Shown here: piece after piece, positions 18,940 through 29,700 of the stretch
Layout of the letters: every line of letters begins with the position of its first letter
Numbering within the stretch: position 1 is the first letter of the stretch
Assembly: GCA_947487895.1 (NCBI GenBank)
Contig: CANKYF010000003.1
Location: forward strand, 1 to 64,000
Length of the DNA: 64,000 bases
Direction of reading: 5' to 3'
Source of the DNA: an uncultured Flavobacteriaceae bacterium
GTDB taxonomy: Bacteria > Bacteroidota > Bacteroidia > Flavobacteriales > Flavobacteriaceae
Program-made: the position numbers and the translations under genes
Notes under the pieces: generated by a model
Seen by the model: the letters and a program-made list of their open reading frames with translations, nothing else
Databases searched by the model: none
What the model was told of the DNA's origin: nothing

Positions 18940-21045
18940 CTAATTATCAAAATACCAATTAAACAGATCTGTTCTTAAACCAAAGTTAAACCAAACAGTA
19001 TTATTCTTAAATGTAGAAGTTGTAGTAGCGTTAGGGTCAAAATTTCTAATGGTGATGTCTGTAAATAGTTTTAAGTTAGATGCTGGATTCACAATATATC
19101 CTGCTTGTAAATTCCCATAAAATATTTTGGCATCTATACCTTGACCTACTTCAACACCTGTATCAAAAGGGCGGTGATTTTCACTTCTATAAATATCTCC
19201 GCCATAATTAAAATCATCTGTTCCATTATTAAAATCAAATCCTCTGTTTCCGAAAATAAATTTAGCATCTGCAAACCACCTGTTTAAACGGTATCTTCCT
19301 ATTAGAATTAATTCTGAAAAGTTGGCGCCCCATAAGTGAGCCAATGGTTGATTGTTATGCGCATAATTAAGCACAATGGTATTATGAGAATAGGTGTAAG
19401 GGCGAATTCTATTATATTCTAACTGAAGAAACAAATTATCTACTTTAAACGCATTATAATACTTAATCCCTATTTGATAGCCGTATTTATTTTTCCAACT
19501 TTTATCTCCGCCTTTAATATCACTTAACGAGAATTCATCTAAAATAAATTGACTATACGCATTAATATTATCTGTAAACTTATATTTAGCTGTTGCGCCT
19601 AATAACGCATTCCCTGCTCCTTGTCCTGTTTCAAATTCAATAGCTCTATAGAAAATAATTGGGTTTAGATAGTTAACATCAAAGCCTCGATCGTTACTGT
19701 TAGTCCATAGTACCGATTCAAATAATCCTAAATTAAAACGTTTTGACACATTCCAACTTAAATAATGGTTGGCTACATACTTAGTTAAAAATGCTTTGTC
19801 TTGAACTACTTCATCACGCACATCTTTCATCCACATGAATGTGTTGGTATACTTTAATTTCCAGAATTTAGTATTCAACTTAAGAAACGGGTGCGGACTT
19901 GTAACATCACTCAACAATAAAGAACGATATCCATCACCTATAAAGTTTTTACCATGCCCAAACTGAATATTTAAAAATTCCGCAGGCGAATAAGATAAGT
20001 AAGCTTCTGCCACAGGATAATCATAAGAATCTGTTTTAAAACGTTTAGCTATACCTCTCCCTGGAATAATTGCAGGATCAGGGCCAAAGGCTTTTAAGCT
20101 TTCAGCATATCTATTCACATAATCTGCAAAACGCCCTTGACTTTCAAATACAGCAGAATAGAAATTAAACTTCTTACCTAAACCTCCTTGAACCACAAAA
20201 CCACGTGTATTATTATAGGTAGAACTAAATTCTGCATCGGTATCTTTACCTACTTGTAAATCTAAAACCGGATCTATAGTAAACCAATAGTCTTTGCCTT
20301 GAAGCTGTATCAAGTGTTCATTCCAAAGTTTTCTTCCTGCCCAAGTTTTTGTTTCTTTTTTTAGCCTGTTCTGTTCTTCTTCTAAATCATAATATTTTGA
20401 AACTTCACTATATAAAAATGGTTTAGATGCTGTATGACTATTTGCTCCTATTACATTAATAGCTCTATCAAATTTTGCGTAATCACTATGTATAAACTGA
20501 ATGTTTAACTCACTAGAAAAACGGTTATTTGTATAAGCACCAATACTTTCATTCAATTTATCATACTCCTGCTTTGCAGCTTTTTCTAATTCTGAAATAT
20601 CTTCTTTCTCTTCAGCTGTTAAATCTTTAGTTTGTTGCTCATGTTTTACCAGAGGAATTTGAATTGGTATTGAATATTGCTTAAACGTATTTCTCCCGTT
20701 ATAAGTTCCAGGTATAATTTTAGGAAACGTTTTAAACACCCTTTTCGCTTCTTCTTTTAATTCATTATAAACAGCATCGGTGTAAATAACTTTAAAAGTT
20801 CCTGTAGTATCAACTTCAAATAGCACCACTAGTTTACCTTTGTATTCGTCATTTTTCACTTTTTGCGGTACATTGAATCTTTCGTAAATAAGATTTGACA
20901 CATTAGCATCAAAGCAATGTTGTATAGCATCTATTTTTATACCATTACAATTAGGGAAAATTGGTGGTTTTTCGTTAGAAAAATTTTCTTGAGAATTGCC
21001 ATTTATCTGAATTAAAAACAGGAAAAAAACAATATATCTTATCAT
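18940..21045 (-). CDS. RemB-like gliding-associated protein: N-terminal TonB-C-like domain plus Wzi-type beta-barrel
   Basis: N-term 'PPIFPNCNGIKIDAIQHCF...KGKLVVLFEVDTTGTFKVIYTDAV...'; C-terminal capsule assembly Wzi-like barrel ('LNIQFGHGKNFIGDGYRSLLLSDVTSPHPFLKLNTKFWKLKYTNTF'). Confidence 0.8.
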   Translation of the reverse strand: MIRYIVFFLFLIQINGNSQENFSNEKPPIFPNCNGIKIDAIQHCFDANVSNLIYERFNVPQKVKNDEYKGKLVVLFEVDTTGTFKVIYTDAVYNELKEEAKRVFKTFPKIIPGTYNGRNTFKQYSIPIQIPLVKHEQQTKDLTAEEKEDISELEKAAKQEYDKLNESIGAYTNNRFSSELNIQFIHSDYAKFDRAINVIGANSHTASKPFLYSEVSKYYDLEEEQNRLKKETKTWAGRKLWNEHLIQLQGKDYWFTIDPVLDLQVGKDTDAEFSSTYNNTRGFVVQGGLGKKFNFYSAVFESQGRFADYVNRYAESLKAFGPDPAIIPGRGIAKRFKTDSYDYPVAEAYLSYSPAEFLNIQFGHGKNFIGDGYRSLLLSDVTSPHPFLKLNTKFWKLKYTNTFMWMKDVRDEVVQDKAFLTKYVANHYLSWNVSKRFNLGLFESVLWTNSNDRGFDVNYLNPIIFYRAIEFETGQGAGNALLGATAKYKFTDNINAYSQFILDEFSLSDIKGGDKSWKNKYGYQIGIKYYNAFKVDNLFLQLEYNRIRPYTYSHNTIVLNYAHNNQPLAHLWGANFSELILIGRYRLNRWFADAKFIFGNRGFDFNNGTDDFNYGGDIYRSENHRPFDTGVEVGQGIDAKIFYGNLQAGYIVNPASNLKLFTDITIRNFDPNATTTSTFKNNTVWFNFGLRTDLFNWYFDN

Positions 21046-21136
21046 GAAAAGTAGTCGATTATTTTAAAGTTGAAAGATAGTCATTTTAAAAACACCTTAT
21101 GAGATTCTGAAATAAATTCAGAATGACAAAAAAGTA

Positions 21137-21167
21137 AAACCGCTATCAATTTACTTGATAACGGTTT
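21137..21167 (-). terminator. Rho-independent terminator after energy-transducer TonB-like gene
   Basis: AAACCGCTATCAA...TTGATAACGGTTT (one G-T pair). Confidence 0.65.
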
Positions 21168-21192
21168 CAAAATTTTAAAAGTATACTACGGT

Positions 21193-21927
21193 TTAGTTAT
21201 TCACCTGAAAATTTATTGGCAGGTTATATCTTACTGCAACAGGTTTATCTCGTTGTTTTCCTGGAGTCATATCTGGAATTAAATCAACAACTCTTTGAGC
21301 TTCTTTCTCTAGTTTTGGATGTGGCGCTCTGGTTTTAATACTAGTAATTTTACCCGTTTTATCAATTTTAAATTGTACTTGGATTTTTTGTCTACCTGTA
21401 AGTCCTAATTCGTTTGCTAAGTCTACATCAAACTTACGTTGAATGAGTTTAGTAATTTTATCAGACATACACTTACTTTGTGCATCTCTAGTCTTTTTCT
21501 TTTCACAACCAGGATATAATGGTACTTGTTCTACTCTTACAAATTCTACAGAAGTAGGCTCTTCCGGTTCTTTTGGTAAATCTCCTAAACTATCAGGGTT
21601 GAAATCAGATTCTGGTTGTTTAGGTTCTAATAAATCTGGTGTCTCTTCAATAGTTGGATCGTTTTCACTAATGATAGGGTTTTGAATAACAGCGACTGAT
21701 TTTTTCTTAACCTCTTTCTTTTTAACTTCCTCTGGTTTAACAATATCATTAAACACATAAAGATCGTCTTCTACATTCGTAGTATAAACGGGAGGTTCAG
21801 TAATCTTAGTCTCAAATTTCATTTCAATAAGACCATATGCCATTAATAAGCATACTATCAGTCCCACTTGAAAGTAAAGGGTGGAGTTTTTTTGTAAATT
21901 TGCATCATGCTTTTGTGATTTTTTCAC
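21193..21927 (-). CDS. Energy transducer TonB-like protein; probable GTG start
   Basis: TM + acidic/Pro linker + 'GRQKIQVQFKIDKTGKITSIKTRAPHPKLEKEAQRVVDLIPDMTPGKQRDKPVAVRYNLPINF'. GTG at 21927 gives MKKSQKHDANLQKNSTLYF, matching the paralogue's N-terminus; track start is 21978. Confidence 0.85.
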   Translation of the reverse strand: MKKSQKHDANLQKNSTLYFQVGLIVCLLMAYGLIEMKFETKITEPPVYTTNVEDDLYVFNDIVKPEEVKKKEVKKKSVAVIQNPIISENDPTIEETPDLLEPKQPESDFNPDSLGDLPKEPEEPTSVEFVRVEQVPLYPGCEKKKTRDAQSKCMSDKITKLIQRKFDVDLANELGLTGRQKIQVQFKIDKTGKITSIKTRAPHPKLEKEAQRVVDLIPDMTPGKQRDKPVAVRYNLPINFQVNN

Positions 21928-22038
21928 AGTTTTGTCATTTTGCCGAATGACACTGTGAGAGTCTTTACGATTTCTCATAATAAATTAAAGTTTAAATGTT
22001 AATATTATGACAAAGTCTCAATAAGCATACCAAAAAAG

Positions 22039-22069
22039 AAAACCCGTTACAAATTTTGTAACGGGTTTT
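22039..22069 (-). terminator. Rho-independent terminator after TonB-like gene 22143..22862
   Basis: AAAACCCGTTACAAA-T-TTTGTAACGGGTTTT. Confidence 0.85.
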
Positions 22070-22142
22070 TATGCTTCGACTTCGCTCAGCAACCAAACAT
22101 TATTTTGGTTTTACTACTGATTAGAAATCATATTATATTTTC

Positions 22143-22862
22143 TTAGTCCTGAACTTGGAAAATAATTGGTAACGAATATGGAACGTTTACTGGTTTTCCA
22201 CGTTGTTTACCAGGTTTCATTTTTGGTAATAAGCCAATAACTCTTTTAGCTTCTTTTTCTAACCCTGGGTGAGGAGCTCTTGCACGTACACCTGTTACTT
22301 TCCCTGTTTTATCAATTTTAAATATTACATTAATACGTTGTCTTCCTGATAAACCTAAATCACTAGCTAACTCAGTATTAAACTTTTTATTTACAAATTG
22401 AGAAATCTTTTTAGACATACAAGCTCTCTTTTGATTGTTACTACCCTTTTCACAACCTGGGAATACTGGTACGTTTTCAATTACTGCAAAAGGAACATCA
22501 ATATCTTCTTCTACTTCTTCTACAATTACCTCTTCTACTTCTACAATTTCTGTTTCTTGATCAACTTCTGTAGATTCAATTACAGTTTCTTCAACCTCTA
22601 CTTCATCTTCAACGATCTCAATTACCTCTGGTGCAGCTGGTGGCGGTGGCGGTGGTGGAGGTGTTTGAATTTGTTCAGTGATTGGAATTTCTTCTTCATC
22701 TTCAGCACCTAAATCTAATTGACCTATATCAATATCAGACTTATCATAAGTTTTGTAATTAATAGCATAATTTGTTAAAAATAACATTAATGCTAAACCA
22801 ACAGCAAAGTATAGAGAACTGTTACGTCCTACATTTGCTTTAGGGTCTTTCTTTAGTTCCAT
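22143..22862 (-). CDS. Energy transducer TonB-like protein
   Basis: TM, PPPPPPPPAAPE linker, Glu/Val-rich spacer, C-terminal 'GRQRINVIFKIDKTGKVTGVRARAPHPGLEKEAKRVIGLLPKMKPGKQRGKPVNVPYSLPIIF'. Confidence 0.92.
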   Translation of the reverse strand: MELKKDPKANVGRNSSLYFAVGLALMLFLTNYAINYKTYDKSDIDIGQLDLGAEDEEEIPITEQIQTPPPPPPPPAAPEVIEIVEDEVEVEETVIESTEVDQETEIVEVEEVIVEEVEEDIDVPFAVIENVPVFPGCEKGSNNQKRACMSKKISQFVNKKFNTELASDLGLSGRQRINVIFKIDKTGKVTGVRARAPHPGLEKEAKRVIGLLPKMKPGKQRGKPVNVPYSLPIIFQVQD

Positions 22863-22921
22863 AATTTATTCGTTTATCAAGGTTGCTAAAATAACCATTT
22901 ATTTACCAAAAAAGCAAGTGT

Positions 22922-23302
22922 TTATATGTTTTTAACGTGGAAACTTTTAGTAAACCATATTACTAATGATGCCAATAGAGCTCCTAAAGAGTTCGCTAAA
23001 GCATCATAAACATCTAATGCTCTGTACGCTGTCATACTACCTTGTAATACCTCAAGAATTATACCAAACAAAATAGAAAAAATAACAGCTCCAAAAATAG
23101 CCTTTTTAAAAGCCACTTTAAATTGTAACAAGAATGTATAAAACCACAAAAATGCTAAAACGGCATAGGCTCCAAAATGAAAAATTTTATCACCAAAGGA
23201 CACGTTAATATCTGGTAAATTATCTAACTTGATTAAACTTACTACAGCTAAAAATATAGTATAGCTTATGGTAGCAACAAGTATTACTTTTTTAAGCACC
23301 AA
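22922..23302 (-). CDS. VanZ family protein
   Basis: 4 TM; '[16 protein letters not shown]...[29 protein letters not shown]'. Confidence 0.85.
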   Translation of the reverse strand: MVLKKVILVATISYTIFLAVVSLIKLDNLPDINVSFGDKIFHFGAYAVLAFLWFYTFLLQFKVAFKKAIFGAVIFSILFGIILEVLQGSMTAYRALDVYDALANSLGALLASLVIWFTKSFHVKNI

Positions 23303-23672
23303 TTAAAGCTTTATAATCATCGGCAGACATAAGGCCATCTATTTGAGAAGCATCAGAATATTTTACTTTAATCATCCAACCGTCTCCGTAAGGGTCTGTA
23401 TTTACTTTTTCTGGCTCATCTTCAAGAGATTCATTAAATTCTGAAATCTCACCTGTAAGTGGTAAAAACAAATCTGAAACTGTTTTTACAGCTTCTACAG
23501 TACCAAAAACTTCATCGGCTTCTATAGTTTCATCAACCGTCTCTACTTCAACATAAACAATATCTCCTAATTCGCTTTGCGCAAAATCTGTGATACCGAT
23601 TACAGCTACATCGCCTTCTATTCTAACCCATTCGTGATCTTTAGTATATTTTAATTCTGATGGAATATTCAT
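23292..23672 (-). CDS. gcvH: Glycine cleavage system H protein
   Basis: '[38 protein letters not shown]...[20 protein letters not shown]' lipoyl-Lys. Confidence 0.97.
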   Translation of the reverse strand: MNIPSELKYTKDHEWVRIEGDVAVIGITDFAQSELGDIVYVEVETVDETIEADEVFGTVEAVKTVSDLFLPLTGEISEFNESLEDEPEKVNTDPYGDGWMIKVKYSDASQIDGLMSADDYKALIGA

Positions 23673-23696
23673 GTGCTTTTATATTAAATGATTAAG

Positions 23697-23728
23697 CAAA
23701 AGTATTCAATTCAATATATAAATTCAAA
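23697..23728 (-). promoter_or_regulatory. Putative Bacteroidota promoter for gcvH (TTTG-20 nt-TACTTTTG)
   Basis: Both -33 TTTG and -7 TAnnTTTG present on minus strand between sprA stop and gcvH start. Confidence 0.65.
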
Positions 23729-23738
23729 AAGTACGAAA

Positions 23739-26700
23739 CTAATTTCCGAAATTGTATCTAAGTGTTAAACCAGATCTAATTGTAGTTTGTGGAAAAGCTG
23801 TTGAAATAGCGTATTCTGAAAACGCATAATCTAAATAAAATATACCTGTTAAGTTCTTACTGAATGCATAATCTGCTGTATATTTTAAATTCCAAATAGT
23901 CTGCCCCGAAGTAACTTGGTTATTATCTATATCTAGATACCTAATAATAGTTCTATTATCTCTAACAGATATATCTGCCTTCATATTTAGATCACTTACA
24001 ATTCGTTTTTTAGGACCTGCCAAGTTAGATCGTATTTTTAAATCTTTAATACGGTATCCTAAGCCAATGGTATATTCGTTACCTAAAACTTCAGTTAGTA
24101 AGTTATTATCAAAACTTAATGATAGCATTCTATCTTTTGCAACTTCAGCAAGAATTTTTACCGAATTTTTCATTTCGAAATCAATGCGCACCAACGGACT
24201 AAAAGACTCGGTTAAATTGACACCTCCAAAAAGCTGTCTGTTTTTATAATTACCTGATTGGTCTAACGCTTCTTGTTGGCTTGGATCATCATAAGCCAAA
24301 TTAGGATCTGCTGCTGTAAAATCTAAATTAGTGTTGAACTGATTTATTGTATAAGTTGAACGATAGCCATGTGTTAAAGAAAAACGTTTAAAGCGTTTTT
24401 TAAACCACTTAAATCTCATGAAACCAGAATACTTTAAATCCCAATTTGGTATAGGAATATCTCTAAAAGCACTTGTTTTAACTTTGCCTGCTTTTTGCCC
24501 GGTATAAGCTGCTAAAAACGCAGGTAATAGTACTTTCTGGTTGGTTTTACCAAACCCTAAAGGATACCCATCTTCATCTCTTCCGTAAGCAACCCCAGCA
24601 CCATAGAATTGTTCTGCTAACCTTTCAGCTACCACCAATCGGTTCTCTCTAAAAGCATCAAAAGTTTCAGATCTTACTTCATCGCTTTGACTAAATGCTG
24701 TTTTAACTAATACAGTAGAAATATTAAAATTACCAAAAGTGTTTGGGGTTAATGATGTATATTCATTACCAAAAACTCTAAAGCTTTCTGAGTAATTATC
24801 ATAATAAGATCTATTTCCTACTAAATCAATTTTTAAACCTTTTACAGGTTCTAAGCTTGCCGAAACATCCAATTGTTTGGTATGAGTGGTAGTATATTGT
24901 TGATTGAATGCATCAAAAGCTGTTAACCACCCTTTTTTTGCAGCTAAATATCTTATATCACTTTGACTACCAAAAGTAAAACCAAAAGAAGGTCTAAGGG
25001 TACCTATAAATCCAGGTGTTTGAGTATAACCTGGTAAAAATGTTCCATTGTTTTCAGAATACCTTATTTGCATTCTTTTTACACTTGTTAAAATATCAAT
25101 ACCAGCATTCAATACTTTTGTAAGTGACTGATTTTTTATTTTTGATTTTGGTTTCTTTTTGGCATTATCACCTCCCGGAGGTGCTCCCCTAGGTATTGTT
25201 CTTGCTCTAGATCTTTTAATTGGTTTTTTAACTAAACCAATGTATCTATAAAATCTATTCATATCTAAAGATGCATTAATATCATGCACATTAGAATTTT
25301 GAATGCTATGAGCAGGACTACCTATTCCACCATCATCTATTGGACGTTCATAAAAATCTGATCCTTTTTGCCACAGAAAATCTCCTGAATATTGATAGGT
25401 TGCATCTATAAAACTAAAGGCTGGTATTTTCTTTAGAGGTAATTGATAGGTAATTCCTAAGCTCTGACTTTGTCTGTTGGGGTCTCCTGCATCAAATAGT
25501 CCGTGCCAAACATCTAAAGCATCATCTTGTTCTCCTCTAATTAAATCATTATCCTTAAAATAGTTTCTAACAATATTATTATTAGCAGCAGTGAAGTTTA
25601 ACTGCAACGCGTCTGTTAAATTATAATTTAAAGTATACTGAAAATCGAACGTATAGTTTCTTCTGAATAATTCCTCTACATCAATATTACCTTCACCTAA
25701 AATAGACCTATATTTTTGTCTATTAAACTGCCTGTTTATATCTGTGTTAATTGAAAAACTTGATGGTAATAGGTTGAAATTTATGTCTTTTAATATTTTC
25801 CAATATTTACCCGTAAACAACGAATCGTTCTTTTTAAAAGGTTCTACTTTTATAGGGTTGAAATTAAACGCATAATTAGCACCTATCCTAACCGTTTTAT
25901 TTACTGAATTTTCTATTTCAAAATCTCTATGCTCAACCTTATTATAAGAATAGTTTAACGTTAAGTTTTCTACATCATAGAAACGCGGTGTTTTTTCTGT
26001 AGTTCTTGTTTTTCTAACCCCAATAAAATTTATACTTTGGCGTCTTGTATAGTCTTCGGACTGCTCTTTAATGGCTTCTCTCTCTGCATTATCATTTGCA
26101 GCATTTAACCTAGATTCTAGTGTTAAATCTTTATATACCTGATCGTATTTAGGCGTAATTAACTCTTCGCTTTGCGCATAATTAAACGGTAATTGTACAC
26201 CCCATTTTTTTGGTAATAGTTGGCCTAATTGCACATTAGTAACAACATCATATTGTTTTACATCTTCTAAACTACGTTGGCTAGGACCTTGTTCTAATGA
26301 ACCAAAACCAGACGTACTTTGTCTAGCTGTACCACTAATATTTGCGAAATCTGCAATATTAGTATCCATACTAACTACAGCAGCCCAACCACCTTCGTTA
26401 TCCATATCAGATAGGCGTAGTTCATTAAACCAAACTTCTCCACAAACATTATCATCTGTAGCATTTTTAACTCCCACCATTAAGGTTCTTACATCACCAA
26501 AATTAGGATTACCTTTTATACCCACTCTGTGTTGACCAGAAACATACCCTGTGAAAGGGTTACTAACAGGTTCTCCTATATCACCGTCAATAACATCATA
26601 AAAAGTAGGGTCTTCATTACTTAAGGTCATATCTGATATCCCTTTAGCTTTAACTTTCCCTAATATTTCTAAAGGCAAATTAATTTCATTTACTGTTGGC

Positions 26701-29700
26701 CAATAATCTAATTCGCTTCTAGGGTTATTTGGAGATTCTGTTAACGGAATTTCTATTTGATAATAGTTATCATTTAAATCATTACCAATTCTAACAAAAC
26801 CAACTAAATCATTGCTTTCTAAACTCCCATCTTCATCACCAGCATGAATAAACATTCTTAAACGCTTAAACTGACGCATATCAACACTAATATTTTTAAA
26901 TGCTCCTCTTGAATCTTGCGTTTCCAAATCACATATATTCATTACAAGTGCCTGTTCATTTTGTTCAACAACCGTATTGTTATTAAACAACTCTTCCGAT
27001 CTGATACCTGGTGGCCTACTATAACTCCCTTCGTTTTCAAGTGTACCAATAACTCCTACTGAAAAATCTGTTTGTGGGTCATCTGGTGTTGGGTCATCTT
27101 TATCTAATGCTTGTGTATAACGTCTCCATTCACTTCTTACTAAATCTAAAGTACCAAAACGGAAAATAGTAGTTTCTGCAAACTCTTTAAGATACATACG
27201 CACAAAACGAACTGATCTAATGTCTGGACTATTAATTTCTGTTACATGACTTCCTTCAATAGGAACTCTTAACAAATACCATCTCGCATCTACATTATCG
27301 CCATTTGGTAAATTACGAGGTGTTACTTTAAAGTCTCTTAAAAAATCTCTTAGCGGGTTACTAGCAGGTAAGTTATCAAACTGGTCTTGTGTTTGTGGTA
27401 AATTTTGTCTTGTGATATCTAATTCATACTCAAAATAACTATCAATGGTATTCATTGTGTTATCCCTATTAATATCCTCTACATCAGGCTGTGTGTTTGC
27501 TGCCCTTTGCGTATCCGAAAACGTATCAGGTGTATTACCTTCTACACCATTATACTTTTTATAACGCTCAAAAATACCACCTTCGGCATCTAGGAAATAA
27601 CTGTAGTTATCATTTGCAGGATCATCACCAAAACCTGAACCAAAAACACTTATCTCTTCGGCATCATCATACCCATCATAACCTACATCTTGATTTGTTC
27701 GTTCTTGTCCATTAGTATCAAAAGCATAGATCAAAGCTTGATTTTGAGGTACAACCGTTCCCCAATCTGTAGTTGGCAATAAACTTATATCACCATTATC
27801 TGGCAAACCATTTTCATACAATTTCTTACCATCCTTGATAATATCCTCAGAGACATTCCCTAGGTTAAATACTAATTTACCTCCAGTATTTGTTGCACTT
27901 TCTTGAAATGGATCTTGTAACCAAAACTCTATATATTCTACATTTTGTTGCTCAAAATCTGTAGATGTTAATTGTCTGGTAATACCAGCCCAGTTTTGTT
28001 CAGCCTCAGCTGGTGTAATACCATCTGCAGCATTGGTATCAAAATTATAAGGGCCCCTTTCTTGCGGATAATAGGCTAAATCTAAGGTAAACAATACCGA
28101 ATTTTGCCCTTGCACTAAATCTCTATCTGGGAATAATTCATTTATGAAAACTCTACTAGTATATAAAGAAGATAAGTCATTATCTGTAATACCTGTAGGG
28201 CGTCTAGTACTATAAAAAATAGGATCAATAGTATACCAGTTTAACATAGCACGACCATACCCATTTTGAATTCCAGAATTATCATCACCAGGAGAACTAG
28301 TTAAGCCTAAAGGTCTACTTGCTAAAAACCATGATTGTTGCGATCTTAAATCTATAGTATTTTGAGTCCCTTCAAAATCATCAATATATGAAGTAACTTC
28401 TCCGTTTAAGTTGGTTCTTTTTGGAGCTCCTGGTGCTAAATATGCAAACTCTCCTCTTATTGAAAAATTAGATTCAGCATCTGTATCAATATTTGGTAAC
28501 TTATTTACCATTCTTGTTAAAAATGGCACTTTAGAAGCAAAGTTTCCGTTTAATCCAAAAATAGTATTATTAATAGGCTCTGTTCCATAATTAGCCTTTT
28601 GCGTAATTGGTCTTTCATTTAAATTTAAAAGCGTTGCACCTAAAACAAAATCGTCATTAAACTTATGCTCAATATTAAGTCCAGTAAAGCGTCTTGTTTG
28701 TTGCGCAAATACGGCATTATTTTCAGCAGATACTTCTATAGGCGTATTAGATGCTTTTAGAGCTTCGTCTAAAATTTGAACACGTCCTAGCTGGTAGTTA
28801 ACTGTATAATCTATTCCTTCTACTAATACACGCCCCCCAGCAGTAACTCTTACCGACCCTCTTGGTACATTAAAGGCTCCTATAGGAATTCCATCATTTC
28901 CAGCAGATTTGTAACGCCCTTGTAGTTTGAATTTATTCTTATCTGCTTCTTCTAAAGCAGCCGTTTTAGTTTCTTTATAAAGAACATCATACACATATTT
29001 TAACTGATTATCATTGTAACTAGCTTTAGTTACATCATCATAATCACCACCCCCTAATACATTAAATAAGTACTGCCCAAATGGCTCAGCACTAGTGAAG
29101 ATAATTTTTCCATTTTCAGGAATTACTGTAATGCCTGGGTAAAAATCAAAAAAACCGTCTCCTCTAGCTTGTGGATCATTGTTAAAATTTAATCTATCTA
29201 AATTAAAAACTCTTAACAGGGGACTATTCTGAATTAATTCATCTTCGGGAGTAGATCCTGTTACAGGATTCCCATTAATATCTAAATCAAAACCAGTGGC
29301 GCCTACAGGTGTTATGTAGTTTAAAGGTGACGCTTCATTATAAAAAATATTGAATTTAAAATCATCTGAACTTAAATTGTAAGCCCCAGTATCATAGATA
29401 TTCTTCATCATTAGATCCCATACTGGCTGATCTACGTTAGTAATACTACTTTTTAAAAGTTTTAGTACTAAACTTTGGGTAGTTCCCTCTTGAATTGCAA
29501 CATAATTATCATTAATACCGTCTGTATTATCATCTGGACCATTATCTATAGTACCATCTCCATCTATATCTGCATCACCAGTATCATTAATTCCATCTCC
29601 ATCTGTATCAGTGCCATTATCATTAGTACCATCTCCATCTACATCTACATCAATTTCATTTGGGATATTATCACCATCTGTATCATTCCCTAATGCATTA

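Noticed and set aside
22398-22712. 104-aa plus-strand ORF with WWRWRWWR
   Set aside because: Antisense of the Pro/Glu-rich TonB linker; low-complexity artefact.
29475-29693. 72-aa plus-strand Ile/Ser/Thr-rich ORF
   Set aside because: Antisense of the Asp-rich repeat inside sprA.
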